DNA of 64,000 nucleotides from Salinilacustrithrix flava (GCA_024128875.1 JAMYFF010000008.1:182599-246598); one strand, 5' to 3'; positions 27,685-36,596 are shown, counted from the stretch's first letter. Notes: generated from the sequence alone by a model not told the origin. Made by a program: numbers and translations.

Positions 27685-28621
27685 CGGTGCGACCCCACGG
27701 CGGCGGTCCGGTGTCGATGCGCGGCAACGGCGACCCAACGGAACCGAAGCGGTCGGTGTCCTGGGCGGTCCAGGCCCGGTGGGCCTCGATGATCTCCTCG
27801 CGGGACCGGCCCACGTAGTTCCACCACATGACGAGCTCGTCCTCGAAGGGCGTGCCGCCGAGCAGCATCGCCCGGGTCGGCCCTTCGGTGGTGATGCTGC
27901 ACCCGTCGTGCCCGACGCCCAGGTAGGCGAGCATCCCGGGCTCGACCTCGTGGCCTTCGACGGTCAGCCGGCCCTCCAGCACGACGATGCCGTGCTCGTG
28001 GGTCGGGATGAGCGTGAGGTCGGTCTGCCCGGCCCCCAGTTCGAGGTCGACCCCCAGGTGGTCGGTGTCGCGACGGGCTGGCGAGCGCGTGCCGTCCAGC
28101 TCGCCGACGAGCACGGTTGCGGTGCCGGCGCCGACGTCGACGCGGGGCAGGTCGCCATGGTGCTCGAACGCGGGGGCGCCGTGACGGGTGACCTCGGGCT
28201 GGGCCACCCACAGCTGGATGCCCTGCAGCTCACCGGCGTAGCGGCCGGTGGCCTCCTCGCTGTGGGCGATGCCGTGCCCAGCGGTCATCAGGTTCAGCTG
28301 CCCGGGAGCGATGACCTGCTCGGAGCCGAGGGAGTCCCGGTGGAGGGCCTCGCCGCTGATGAGCCACGTCACGGTCTGGAGGCCGATGTGCGGGTGCGGG
28401 CCGACGTCCAAGCCCCGTTCCTCGGTCACGGCAGCCGGGCCCATGTGGTCGGCGAAGCACCAGGCCCCGACCGTGCGACGGGCTCGCCGGGGCAGCGCCC
28501 GACGCACCCGGAACCGACCGACCTCGGCCTCGGCGCTCGACGTCAGCTCGATCTGGGGCGACGTCTCGCCGCACGCCCCCTCGGCCGGTGCCTCGTCGGC
28601 GGCGGTGACGGGGCCGCTCAC
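27677..28621 (-). CDS. Pirin family protein
   Basis: 314 residues. Bicupin with the pirin metal site in GPHPHIGLQTVTW and HGIAHSEEA, and the typical C-terminal domain ending near MWWNYVGRSREEI. Bacterial pirins act as quercetin dioxygenase-like or regulatory proteins. GTG start overlaps the stop of a 15-codon upstream ORF (GTGA), so its translation is probably coupled to that leader. Confidence 0.9.
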   Translation of the reverse strand: MSGPVTAADEAPAEGACGETSPQIELTSSAEAEVGRFRVRRALPRRARRTVGAWCFADHMGPAAVTEERGLDVGPHPHIGLQTVTWLISGEALHRDSLGSEQVIAPGQLNLMTAGHGIAHSEEATGRYAGELQGIQLWVAQPEVTRHGAPAFEHHGDLPRVDVGAGTATVLVGELDGTRSPARRDTDHLGVDLELGAGQTDLTLIPTHEHGIVVLEGRLTVEGHEVEPGMLAYLGVGHDGCSITTEGPTRAMLLGGTPFEDELVMWWNYVGRSREEIIEAHRAWTAQDTDRFGSVGSPLPRIDTGPPPWGRTDG

Positions 28622-28665
28622 GCGTCGACGACCCGGAGCGCCGCATGGTGACCGTGGGGCCGCAT
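28618..28665 (-). CDS. 15-codon leader peptide upstream of pirin
   Basis: ATG seven bases after a TACCCT -10 (28673-28678), reading MRPHGHHAALRVVDA and ending in a TGA that overlaps the pirin GTG. Three of fifteen residues are His. The promoter position and stop/start overlap suggest that the leader is the real 5' end of a leaderless pirin-larE message. Confidence 0.55.
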   Translation of the reverse strand: MRPHGHHAALRVVDA

Positions 28666-28701
28666 GGCGGCGAGGGTACCGGGCGACGGACGCGGGATCG
28701 T

Positions 28702-28871
28702 CAGGAGGAGGCGGCCAGGACCAGGTCGGCCATGTCGGTGAGCAGTCCGCGGACGTCGGGGGTGCCTTCGGGCACGGCGTGCTGACCTCGCTGCGCTCAG
28801 CAGTTGTCCCACTTCCACTCCCCGTCCTCGCGGACCCAGCGCTCGTCGGTCAGGCGGGCCGTGTCCTTCAC
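28702..28871 (-). pseudogene. Two gene-end remnants
   Basis: On the minus strand 28702-28790 reads as a protein C-terminus (VPEGTPDVRGLLTDMADLV, then stop), and 28797-28871 as another (LTDERWVREDGEWKWDNC, then stop; similar to the last strand of SnoaL/NTF2-like secreted proteins). Neither has an upstream body; the second abuts the end of the membrane protein gene. I read both as decayed fragments. Confidence 0.4.
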
Positions 28872-29356
28872 CGTAGGGGGGTCGCTCGCCTTTGCCGACG
28901 GGGTCGGTCGCTCGGAACGTCCCGCTGCAACCACCCCAGGACGGCCGATCGGCTGAGCTCAGCGAGGGCGATGGCAGCCACGAGCACGCCCACCCACAGC
29001 CACACCACCTCCCAGCCCCGGTTGACGATGGCGGCGTGCTCGGGGGCGAACCCTCCGAGCACGAGGAAGAGCAGGGCGGTGACCGACGCAGCCAGGACCA
29101 CGAGGGCGTGGAGCTCGGCGATCCACGCATCGACGAACCGCACGCCCGAGCGGCGCTCGGTGCGCAACCGACGCCACACGATGGACCCGTGCAGCGCCCC
29201 CAGCACGACGCTCGCAGCGACCAGGTCGAGGCCGTGCGCGCCGGTCAGACCGCCCTTGCGAGCGACGGCGGCCAGGACGATGGCGGGGGCAGCGGCGACG
29301 ACGACGTGGAGCGTGGCGAACGCGACGAGCGCGACCGTGAGCGCCTGGCGCCTCAT
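28868..29356 (-). CDS. Four-helix membrane protein, last gene of the PEP-enzyme operon
   Basis: 162 residues with four predicted helices: LTVALVAFATLHVVVAAAP, LDLVAASVVLGALHGSIVW, LHALVVLAASVTALLFLVLG and VVWLWVGVLVAAIALAEL, ending in an Arg-rich cytoplasmic tail. No family recognised. ATG overlaps the stop of the phosphoesterase gene (ATGA). Confidence 0.75.
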   Translation of the reverse strand: MRRQALTVALVAFATLHVVVAAAPAIVLAAVARKGGLTGAHGLDLVAASVVLGALHGSIVWRRLRTERRSGVRFVDAWIAELHALVVLAASVTALLFLVLGGFAPEHAAIVNRGWEVVWLWVGVLVAAIALAELSRSAVLGWLQRDVPSDRPRRQRRATPLR

Positions 29357-30321
29357 CGACGCTCACGTGCCCGAAGCTCGAACCGGTCGAAGGCGACACC
29401 GTCCACGCCGATCGCCCGACCCGTGAGCCGATCGCCATCGATCTCGATGCGCAGGAACTGCAGGACGGAGTCGGCGTAGGCGGTGTACGGCCGGGGATCG
29501 ACCGGCGTCAGCTTGCAGCCGCCTCCGCTGACCACGTGGGTGATGCCGTTCATCGGGTGCGTCCGCTCGTAGTGGTGGTCGTGCCCGGTCAGGACGAGGT
29601 CGACGTGGTGGCGCACGAGGACCGGTTCCAGGCGCTGGCGCAAGCCGGGCCACGGCCCGTGCACGCCCGAGGAGTACATCGGGTGGTGGGAGCACACGAT
29701 CCTCCACCGTCGGGTGCTCGCCGCAAGCGCAGCGTCGAGCCACTCGAGCTGCGCCTCGCCGTCGGGCCCGAGGAGCCCCAGGGGGCCCGAATCGAGGTAG
29801 AACAGCTCGGCCGGCCCTCGAGCCACGGAGTAGTAGCGGGCGGGTGTGCCGAGCAGCTCGAGCGTGGCCTCCACGTCGGGCACGCCTTCTCGCCAGAACA
29901 GCTCACCATCGTGGTTGCCCACGGCGAGCTCGAACTCCACCCCTGCGTCGATCAGTGGCTTCATCGGCTTCACGAACACGTCGTCGAAGCGCTCGGAGAT
30001 GTGGCCGTAGTAGCAGATGTCCCCGAGGAGCGAGACGAGGCCGAAGGGCTGCTCGCGATAGGACAGCGCGAGCCGTTCGGCGACGGCCATCGCCTGCTGG
30101 CCGCCGCTGCCGTTGTCCCCCAGGACGGCGAACGAGAGCTTGTCCTCGGTGACCCGCCAGCGGTTCGGCTCCAGCGCGATCTCTGTCGCCCGGCCCGGGA
30201 TCAGATCCTCACGTCCGAACTGCTCGAGCGCCTTGTAGACGCCCCCCGCGGTGGCGGCGGATGCGACCAGGCCGAGACCACCGGCCAGCAGCTGGCGTCG
30301 GGTGAGCGACCGGTCCGTCAT
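29353..30321 (-). CDS. Exported metallophosphoesterase, purple acid phosphatase-like
   Basis: 322 residues. Twin-arginine-like leader (LTRRQLLAGGLGLVASAAT). Calcineurin-like metal motifs in order: GDNGSGG, GDICYYGH, GNHDGE, CSHHPMYSSG and GHDHHYERTHP; the last is the purple-acid-phosphatase form. It should hydrolyse a phosphate ester outside the membrane. Its ATG overlaps the end of the upstream anchored protein by four bases, inside a five-gene operon with a PEP-utilizing enzyme. Confidence 0.88.
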   Translation of the reverse strand: MTDRSLTRRQLLAGGLGLVASAATAGGVYKALEQFGREDLIPGRATEIALEPNRWRVTEDKLSFAVLGDNGSGGQQAMAVAERLALSYREQPFGLVSLLGDICYYGHISERFDDVFVKPMKPLIDAGVEFELAVGNHDGELFWREGVPDVEATLELLGTPARYYSVARGPAELFYLDSGPLGLLGPDGEAQLEWLDAALAASTRRWRIVCSHHPMYSSGVHGPWPGLRQRLEPVLVRHHVDLVLTGHDHHYERTHPMNGITHVVSGGGCKLTPVDPRPYTAYADSVLQFLRIEIDGDRLTGRAIGVDGVAFDRFELRARERR

Positions 30322-30716
30322 CCGCGGTCGGCCACCTCCCGCATCTCGACGACGTCCACCAGCAGGTGGTCGACGTTCCAGTCCTCCATGCAGCCACGGA
30401 ACTGGACGCGGTCGGTGTCGTCCAGGCTCGGCTGCAGGATCAGGCGGAACCTGCCGTCGGATCCGCGCTCGAGGGGCCCGACGGGGTCGGACGTGGCCAC
30501 CTCCAGCCGGCATGTCCCGACCTTGGCCGCCACCATCTCGTCGAGGGACTGCCCGGGCTCTGACTGGCGGGCCTCTGCGTCGAGGGTGACCGCCAGGCGC
30601 GAGTCGGGATCCGTGACGACGTGGGTCGACATCGTCGCCGACCGCAGCTGCCAGACGCCACCGGCGATCAGCGCCACCGCCACCAGCGCCACCATGATGC
30701 GGGCCGGCGAGCGCAT
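30318..30716 (-). CDS. Membrane-anchored hypothetical protein
   Basis: 132 residues: one N-terminal helix (IMVALVAVALIAGGVW) and an extracytoplasmic domain with two cysteines (GTCRLEV and RGCMEDW) that could form a disulfide. Unknown family. Starts with TGATG overlap on the upstream gene. Confidence 0.7.
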   Translation of the reverse strand: MRSPARIMVALVAVALIAGGVWQLRSATMSTHVVTDPDSRLAVTLDAEARQSEPGQSLDEMVAAKVGTCRLEVATSDPVGPLERGSDGRFRLILQPSLDDTDRVQFRGCMEDWNVDHLLVDVVEMREVADRG

Positions 30717-31246
30717 CAGCGATCGCTCCCGAGGAGCATGCGCAGCTGGGGGTCGTCCAGGTCGGGGAGCTGCTGCGCCAGCACCGTGACCTCGTCGGGC
30801 AGGAGGCCGTCGCTCGGGTAGGCGATCCTCGTGAGGTCGCCGGCGAGACGGCCTTCCTGGAGCGACGTCGTGGTGTTGGCCGCGACCTTGTCGAGCAGCC
30901 ACGCCAACCCCGACAGCAGGATGCCACCGCTGACCACCATCGTGATGAAGACGTTCGACCGCGAGGCCGCCCTCTCGGGGGCGAGCCAGCGGAACCGGTC
31001 CCTCGAGACGCGCGAGCCCCGCAGGACGTCTCGGATCTCATCCCGCTCGCCGGCGTCGGTATCGGCTTCGGCCTGCTGGTCGAGCTTTCTCAGGACGAGT
31101 CCCGTGGCCAACCCGACCTCGGCGACGAGGACGACGAGACCGAAGTACAGGGCCCTGGACCACTCCCACCGGTTGAGCGAGATGACCGAGTAGACCCCGG
31201 CCGCCAGGAAGGTCCCGAGCGCGAACAACCACATCAGCTTCTTCAC
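30716..31246 (-). CDS. Two-helix membrane protein
   Basis: 176 residues: helices at about 4-22 and 30-52, a charged loop (about 55-95, QQAEADTDAGERDEIRD), a third helix (VFITMVVSGGILLSGLAWLL) and a cytoplasmic or external tail of about 55 residues. Family not recognised. ATG overlaps the stop of the PEP-utilizing enzyme gene by four bases. Confidence 0.7.
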   Translation of the reverse strand: MKKLMWLFALGTFLAAGVYSVISLNRWEWSRALYFGLVVLVAEVGLATGLVLRKLDQQAEADTDAGERDEIRDVLRGSRVSRDRFRWLAPERAASRSNVFITMVVSGGILLSGLAWLLDKVAANTTTSLQEGRLAGDLTRIAYPSDGLLPDEVTVLAQQLPDLDDPQLRMLLGSDR

Positions 31247-33366
31247 GAGCCGTCCTCCATCTCGGATTCGTCGCCATCGCCATCGCCGACGGCCGTCACC
31301 TCACCGGTGCTGCCGTCGACCGTGACCTCCTGGCCTTCCTCGAGCTCCTCGACGGCGCCCTGGAAGCCGACGACCGTCGCCACACCCGCCTCACGGGCGA
31401 GGATCGCCAGGTGGGCCAGCACGCTGCCGGTCTCGGCGACCACCCCGTTCAGGCGTCCGAGCATCGGCCCGATGGCCGGGTTGAGGGAGGTGACGACCAG
31501 GACGGCGCCTTCGGGCGGGTCATCGAGGTCGTGGGTGACGACGCCGGTTCCCTGGCCACCGCCCGCGCCGGTCCCACCGCTGGCGCCGCCGTCCCCGCGC
31601 TCGGGGACAGGACGACCCAGATCGGAGATCCGGAAGCGGGCCGGCAGCGGTGAGGGCTCAGGGCCGCATTCAGCCCGGTGGCACAGCACGTCGGTGACGA
31701 CGTCACCCCGCCGGGCGATGACGGCGGCGAGGTCTTCGAGGGACAGGTGCCGCACGAGCTCCGGAGCAGGCAGCCGACCGGCGCGAGTGAGCCGCTCTCC
31801 GAGCTCCCATGCCGCCCTGGCCTCGAGCTCCTGCACCCAGCGGACGCGGAGGCGCAGCGCCTCGCGGACGATGCCTGCGTCCCGGTCCTCCTTCGGCTCG
31901 TCGTCGCGACGGGAACGCGGGCTCGGGGCGAGGTCAGGGGTGACCGACTCATCGGGCAGCTGCGGCTGACGGCAGATCTTGGGACCCGTCAGGGCGAGCA
32001 CGACGGGGCTGCGGCCGAGGATCTCTGCCTCGTTGCGTCCATCGGCCCTGGCCTCGGTGAGGACCCGCATGGCAACGGAGGCGCCGGTGAGACGGATCTC
32101 GGAGGTGTCGGTGAGCATGCCCATCAGGACCTCGTGCGCGTGCAGGGAGCGCAGCGCCTCTGCGGATCGGCCGAGCAGCGCGACCAGCTGGCGATCGGTG
32201 ACGACGTCCAGCGGCGGCAACCCGACGAGGTCCTCGTCGACCCGGTGGACGACGCGCTCGCCGAGGGCGGGCAGGGCGCTGCGCAGGCGACCGATCCGCC
32301 ACGCTGAACGCAGCCGGCGGATGCGGCGCATGACACCGAGTCCTCCACCCGAGCCGGCGTCCTCGGACTCTCCCGTCCGCTCGAGGTCGATGGCGGCGTA
32401 CCCGTCGACCGCGACGACCAGGTCGGGGCCTTCCAGGGCGGAGTCGGGGACGGCACCGCCGAGTCGCAGCGCCTCGCGGACGCCGGCGTCGAGCGGCGGT
32501 ATCCAGAGGTCGGCCTCGAGCGTCGAGAGCGGGTCCGGGAACGTCTCGGCGACGGGGCCTGGCCCGTAGAGCGGACCGTGCGGGATGCCCCGGATCTCGG
32601 ACGTGACCGGCCGGGACTGCAGCAGGAGCAGCTGTCCGTCGACCACGGCCCACTCGACGTCCTGTGGCTCCCCGAACACCTCGCCGACCCGGTCGCTCAT
32701 GCCGACGAGCTGCTCGAGCAGGTCCGAGGGCAGCTCGGGGCCGTCACCGGCCTCGAACCGCACGACGGAGCCGTCGGACTCGAGCACGTACCGGGAACCC
32801 TCGACCTCGCCGCTCACGAGGGGGTCGGGCTGACCCTCCACAGCGGTGACGACGCACCGATCGGGTCGGCCGGTGACGGGATCGACGCCGAACAGCACAC
32901 CGCCGAAGCGGGGCTCCACGAAGGGCTGGATGAGCACGGCGATCAGGTGATCGGTGGCATCGGCCCGCTCCCGAGAGTCCAGCACCACCTGCACGGCGTC
33001 GGTCAGCTCCTCCAGACCGTCGATGCCGATCACGGACTCGAACTGACCGGCCTGCGAGCTGTCGCCCATGTCCTCGACGACGGACGACGATCGGGCGACG
33101 GCACCCTTCGACCAGTCCGCCGTCTCCGCACAGGCACGAGCCACGTCGGGGTGCCCCTCGACCGGTGCACCACCGTCGACGTCCTCGCAGAACGCGGTGG
33201 TGAGCACCACCCCGGGCAAGGTCTGCAGGCCTGCAGCTCGCGCGTTGGCGAGCGCTGCGGCCTTGCCGCCGACGCACGAGACCTCGGTGGCCCGGTCATC
33301 GTCAAGGGTCGCGAGACCGAGTCGCGCCGACCGGTCGTCGCCGGGTGCGCTCGTCGTGGTGGTCAT
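31243..33366 (-). CDS. PEP/pyruvate-binding, PEP-utilizing enzyme (rifampin phosphotransferase-like)
   Basis: 707 residues. N-terminal PPDK/PEP-synthase ATP-grasp domain (about 1-270): GGKAAALANARAAGL, VARSSSVVEDMGDSSQAGQF, LIQPFVEPRFGGVLFGVDPVTG in parts, ending WAVVDGQLLLLQSRPVT. A middle region of about 330 residues is poorly conserved. The C-terminal swivelling phosphohistidine domain has ETGSVLAHLAIL with His652 in the catalytic position, then VATVVGF and an acidic tail. The three-part order matches rifampin phosphotransferase and PEP synthase-like proteins; no PEP-synthase TIM barrel is present, so phosphate must go to another substrate bound by the middle region. ATG follows GGGGAAGAG. 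Confidence 0.85.
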   Translation of the reverse strand: MTTTTSAPGDDRSARLGLATLDDDRATEVSCVGGKAAALANARAAGLQTLPGVVLTTAFCEDVDGGAPVEGHPDVARACAETADWSKGAVARSSSVVEDMGDSSQAGQFESVIGIDGLEELTDAVQVVLDSRERADATDHLIAVLIQPFVEPRFGGVLFGVDPVTGRPDRCVVTAVEGQPDPLVSGEVEGSRYVLESDGSVVRFEAGDGPELPSDLLEQLVGMSDRVGEVFGEPQDVEWAVVDGQLLLLQSRPVTSEIRGIPHGPLYGPGPVAETFPDPLSTLEADLWIPPLDAGVREALRLGGAVPDSALEGPDLVVAVDGYAAIDLERTGESEDAGSGGGLGVMRRIRRLRSAWRIGRLRSALPALGERVVHRVDEDLVGLPPLDVVTDRQLVALLGRSAEALRSLHAHEVLMGMLTDTSEIRLTGASVAMRVLTEARADGRNEAEILGRSPVVLALTGPKICRQPQLPDESVTPDLAPSPRSRRDDEPKEDRDAGIVREALRLRVRWVQELEARAAWELGERLTRAGRLPAPELVRHLSLEDLAAVIARRGDVVTDVLCHRAECGPEPSPLPARFRISDLGRPVPERGDGGASGGTGAGGGQGTGVVTHDLDDPPEGAVLVVTSLNPAIGPMLGRLNGVVAETGSVLAHLAILAREAGVATVVGFQGAVEELEEGQEVTVDGSTGEVTAVGDGDGDESEMEDGS

Positions 33367-33466
33367 CTCTTCCCCGTCTCTGGGCTGACTGGGCCCATCG
33401 GCTCGACGCGATCGTCGATGAACGCTCCGTAACCACGGGGGCCATGTGCCATGCCCTGGACGGCGC

Positions 33467-34570
33467 TCAGGCGACGGAGCCGGGTCGAGACCCGATGACG
33501 GCGGTGACGGTCGCCGTCCGCCCTCCACGATCGATCTCGATCTCGACCTCCTCGCCGGCGCCGGTCTCGACGACCGCATCGCCGAGGTCGGCGGAGGTCT
33601 CGACGTCGCGTCCGTCGACACCGACGATGACGTCGCCGGGCCGGATGCCGGCGTTCTCGGCGCCGGAGCCGGCCGTCACGTCCATGACGAGGGCACCGTC
33701 CTCTCGCTCGACGCCGGTCTCGGCACGCACCTCGTCGGTGAGGTCGGCGGTCTGCACGCCGAGGAACGGCCGGGTCGGGACCTCACCGCGAGCGAGCGCC
33801 TCGATCACCGGCATGGCGTCGCTGATGGGGATGGCGAAGCCCACCGACTGAGCGCCTCGGGCCCCGGCGCTGTTGATCCCGACCACACGTCCCTGCCGGT
33901 CGACCAGCGGTCCCCCGGAGTTGCCGGGGTTGATCGCTGCGTCGGTCTGGATGGTGCCCCGCAGCGTGATCTCGCGGGTCACCGGCACGTCGCGGTCCTT
34001 GGCCGACACGATGCCGGTCGTGACCGTGAGGTCACCCTCGAGACCCAGCGCGTTGCCGATGGCCACCACCGGGTCGCCGACGCCGAGGGCGTCGGAGTCG
34101 CCGATCTCGAGGGCGGGCAGCTCACCGCCCTCCACGGAGAGCACGGCCAGGTCCCGGGAGGGGTCCCGCGCGACCAGCTCGGCGTCGAGCTCGGTCCCGT
34201 CGTCCAGCTCGACGGAGATGGACCGGGCACCCTCCACGACGTGGCTGTTGGTGACGATGGTGCCGGCGGGGTCGATCACGAAGCCGCTGCCTGCGCCCTC
34301 GCCACGCTGGAGGCCCGTCGACGACGGCCGGACCACCTGCGTGCGGATGGCGACGACCGCAGGTCGCGCCTCCTCGAGGACGGCGTTCACGTCCAGCCCG
34401 CTGCCGGCCGGTGCCGACACGGGGGTGGCATCGGCGTCCGATGATGTCGTGGCCGCCGCAGGAGGCGCCTGCGTCGACTGTTCGTCGAGGAGCAACGTGA
34501 TCGGCGCCGCCACGGCTGCGCCGGCGACCGCGCCGGCGAGCAGGGTCGAGAGGAGGCGTGGTGAGGTCAT
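33467..34570 (-). CDS. HtrA/DegP-like serine protease with PDZ domain
   Basis: 367 residues. One N-terminal helix (membrane anchor or signal), then a trypsin-like domain with His110 (TNSHVVEG), Asp140 (DPSRDLAVL) and Ser218 (NPGNSGGPL), and one PDZ domain (about 275-365, GIRPGDVIVGVDG). Extracytoplasmic quality control is the family role. ATG seven bases after TAGCGT. It is divergent from an OmpR-type regulator, with a PhoB-box-like repeat between. Confidence 0.92.
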   Translation of the reverse strand: MTSPRLLSTLLAGAVAGAAVAAPITLLLDEQSTQAPPAAATTSSDADATPVSAPAGSGLDVNAVLEEARPAVVAIRTQVVRPSSTGLQRGEGAGSGFVIDPAGTIVTNSHVVEGARSISVELDDGTELDAELVARDPSRDLAVLSVEGGELPALEIGDSDALGVGDPVVAIGNALGLEGDLTVTTGIVSAKDRDVPVTREITLRGTIQTDAAINPGNSGGPLVDRQGRVVGINSAGARGAQSVGFAIPISDAMPVIEALARGEVPTRPFLGVQTADLTDEVRAETGVEREDGALVMDVTAGSGAENAGIRPGDVIVGVDGRDVETSADLGDAVVETGAGEEVEIEIDRGGRTATVTAVIGSRPGSVA

Positions 34571-34623
34571 GTCTGGAACGCTAGGAACGGGGCCCGCAGC
34601 CGCCGCCCCGCGCCACGCGAGGC

Positions 34624-34645
34624 TTCTGTCAAGGTTCTGCAAAGG
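34624..34645. promoter_or_regulatory. 11-bp tandem direct repeat (PhoB/OmpR-type box)
   Basis: TTCTGTCAAGG followed immediately by TTCTGCAAAGG, nine of eleven bases identical, in the 98-bp gap between htrA and the regulator gene. An 11-bp period is one helical turn and is the binding geometry of OmpR/PhoB winged-helix regulators, so autoregulation by the product of 34669 is likely. Confidence 0.65.
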
Positions 34646-34668
34646 CGATCGGCCGGTACCCTCCGGCC

Positions 34669-35346
34669 GTGAGCCGCCTACTCGTGGTCGAGGACGACGA
34701 TGCGATCGCCGTGCCGCTGGTCCGGGCGCTCGAGGCACAGGGATACGACGTCGAGCACGTCGGCGGCGGGGTGCCGGCGGTCGAGCGGGTGGCCGGCGGC
34801 GGCATCGACCTGGTGATCCTCGACCTGACCCTGCCCGACCACGACGGCCTCGACGTGTGTCGTGAGGTGCGGGCTGCGGGCAACGACGTGCAGATCCTCA
34901 TGCTCACCGCCCGAACCGACGAGCTCGACCTGGTGGTGGGCCTCGACGCCGGCGCCGACGACTACGTGACCAAGCCGTTCCGCCTCGCCGAGCTCCTGGC
35001 CCGGGTGCGCGCCCGTCTGCGGGAGGCGGCCGAACCGACGGTGCCCGCCACCTCGGTCGCACGCGACGTCCGGGTTGACCACAGCGCCCATCGGGCCTTC
35101 CACGGTGACCGGGAGCTCGACCTCACACCAACCGAGTTCGCCCTGCTCGCGCTCCTCGTTCGGGAGGCCGGGCGAGCCGTCCCCCGCGACGAGATCATGG
35201 AGGCGGTGTGGGGGCCGGGCTGGTACGGCTCGTCCCGCACCCTGGACGTCCACATCTCCGCGCTCCGCCGCAAGCTCGGCGACGACCCCGGCCAGCCCCG
35301 GCTGCTCACCACCGTGCGCAGCGTGGGCTTCCGCTTCGAGCCCTGA
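34669..35346 (+). CDS. OmpR-family response regulator
   Basis: 225 residues. Receiver with phospho-acceptor Asp52 (VILDLTLPDHDG), Thr of MLTARTD and Lys of TKPF, then a winged-helix DNA-binding domain (LDLTPTEFALLALLVREAG, SSRTLDVHISALRRKLGD, LLTTVRSVGFRF). GTG six bases after TACCCT. It overlaps the kinase gene by one base and sits divergent from an HtrA protease, as in envelope-stress systems. Confidence 0.93.
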   Translation: MSRLLVVEDDDAIAVPLVRALEAQGYDVEHVGGGVPAVERVAGGGIDLVILDLTLPDHDGLDVCREVRAAGNDVQILMLTARTDELDLVVGLDAGADDYVTKPFRLAELLARVRARLREAAEPTVPATSVARDVRVDHSAHRAFHGDRELDLTPTEFALLALLVREAGRAVPRDEIMEAVWGPGWYGSSRTLDVHISALRRKLGDDPGQPRLLTTVRSVGFRFEP

Positions 35347-36596
35347 TGCGGTCGCGCCTGCTGCTCTCGACCGTCGGCATCGCAGTCCTCGTCGCCCTCC
35401 TGCTCGGCATCCCGATGGGGGCGCTGCTGGACCGGCTGGCCTACGAGACGGCGCGGTCGCAAGCGGAACGCCAAGCGGTGAGCGTCGGCCTGGCGCTGGA
35501 GCCGGCGCTGGTCTCCGGCCGGGTGCCGACCCCGGCCCTGCTGGAGGCGATCGTCGGCGAGCAGGAGCGGCTCACCCTCGTCACCAGCAGCGGCCGCACG
35601 ATCACCGGCGGCGGCGTCGAAGGCACGGCGTACACCGTCACCGCTCCCGGCCCGGTGGGCACGCAGATCCAGCTCACGATCTCCGACGACGACGTCCGCC
35701 GCGAGATCCGCCGCTCGTGGGCAGCACTGGCCTCCCTGGCGATCTTCGGCATCGCCGCCGCCGTGGTGCTGGCGCTCGTCCAGTCCCGCCGCCTCGGCCG
35801 GCCGCTCCTGCGGCTCCAGCGCCAGGCCGAGCGGATCGGGGCGGGCGACTTCACCGCAGCCGCACCTCGCGCCGGGCTGCCCGAGATCGATGCGATCGCG
35901 GTCGCCCTCGACGACACGGCGACCCGCATCGCCGGTCTCGTCAAGGCAGAGCGGTCCTTCTCGGCGAACGCCAGCCACCAGCTGCGCAGCGCCCTCACCG
36001 GGCTCCTGCTGCGCCTCGAGCACCTGAGCGAGCACGAGGACCCGGAGGTGCGGGACGAGGCGCGGGCCGCGCTCGGTCAGGGCGACCGCCTGCTCACCAC
36101 GGTGGAGGAGCTCCTGCTGCTCGCTCGCACGGGACGGGCCGGCGAGCAGCGGCCCGTGGACCTGCGCACCCTCGCGGGCGAGCACGTCGAGGACTGGAGG
36201 GATCGCTTCTCGGCTGCCGACCGCCGGATCGAGCTCGCCGGAGACCGGGGGGTGGTCGCGCTGGTCTCACCGGGCGGCATGGGACAGGTGCTCGACGTCC
36301 TCCTCGACAACGCCCACCACCACGGCACGGGCACCGTGCTGGTCCACGTCGCTCGGGCCGGGGACCACGCCGAGATCATCGTGCGCGACGAGGGGCGCGG
36401 CATCGAGGGCGAGACCGAGATCTTCGCTCGTCGGGTCGACGGTCGAGGGCACGGACTCGGCCTCGCCCTCGCTCGGACGCTCGCCGAGGCCGACGGCGGG
36501 ACCCTCGACCTCGTGCGCCGGGATCCGACGTCGTTCCGCGTGCGGGTCCCGATCGACACCTCGTCACCCGGCGATGTGGGCAAGAACCGCCCATGA
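35346..36596 (+). CDS. Sensor histidine kinase, partner of the OmpR-type regulator
   Basis: 416 residues. Two helices (about 5-27 and 122-142) bracket a short extracytoplasmic loop of about 90 residues; a HAMP domain follows (PLLRLQRQAERIGAGDF), then HisKA with His211 in ANASHQLRSALTG and a HATPase_c domain with LLDNAHHHG, RDEGRGI and GHGLGLALA. The SHQLR form is the actinobacterial subgroup. TGATG coupling to the regulator. Confidence 0.92.
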   Translation: MRSRLLLSTVGIAVLVALLLGIPMGALLDRLAYETARSQAERQAVSVGLALEPALVSGRVPTPALLEAIVGEQERLTLVTSSGRTITGGGVEGTAYTVTAPGPVGTQIQLTISDDDVRREIRRSWAALASLAIFGIAAAVVLALVQSRRLGRPLLRLQRQAERIGAGDFTAAAPRAGLPEIDAIAVALDDTATRIAGLVKAERSFSANASHQLRSALTGLLLRLEHLSEHEDPEVRDEARAALGQGDRLLTTVEELLLLARTGRAGEQRPVDLRTLAGEHVEDWRDRFSAADRRIELAGDRGVVALVSPGGMGQVLDVLLDNAHHHGTGTVLVHVARAGDHAEIIVRDEGRGIEGETEIFARRVDGRGHGLGLALARTLAEADGGTLDLVRRDPTSFRVRVPIDTSSPGDVGKNRP

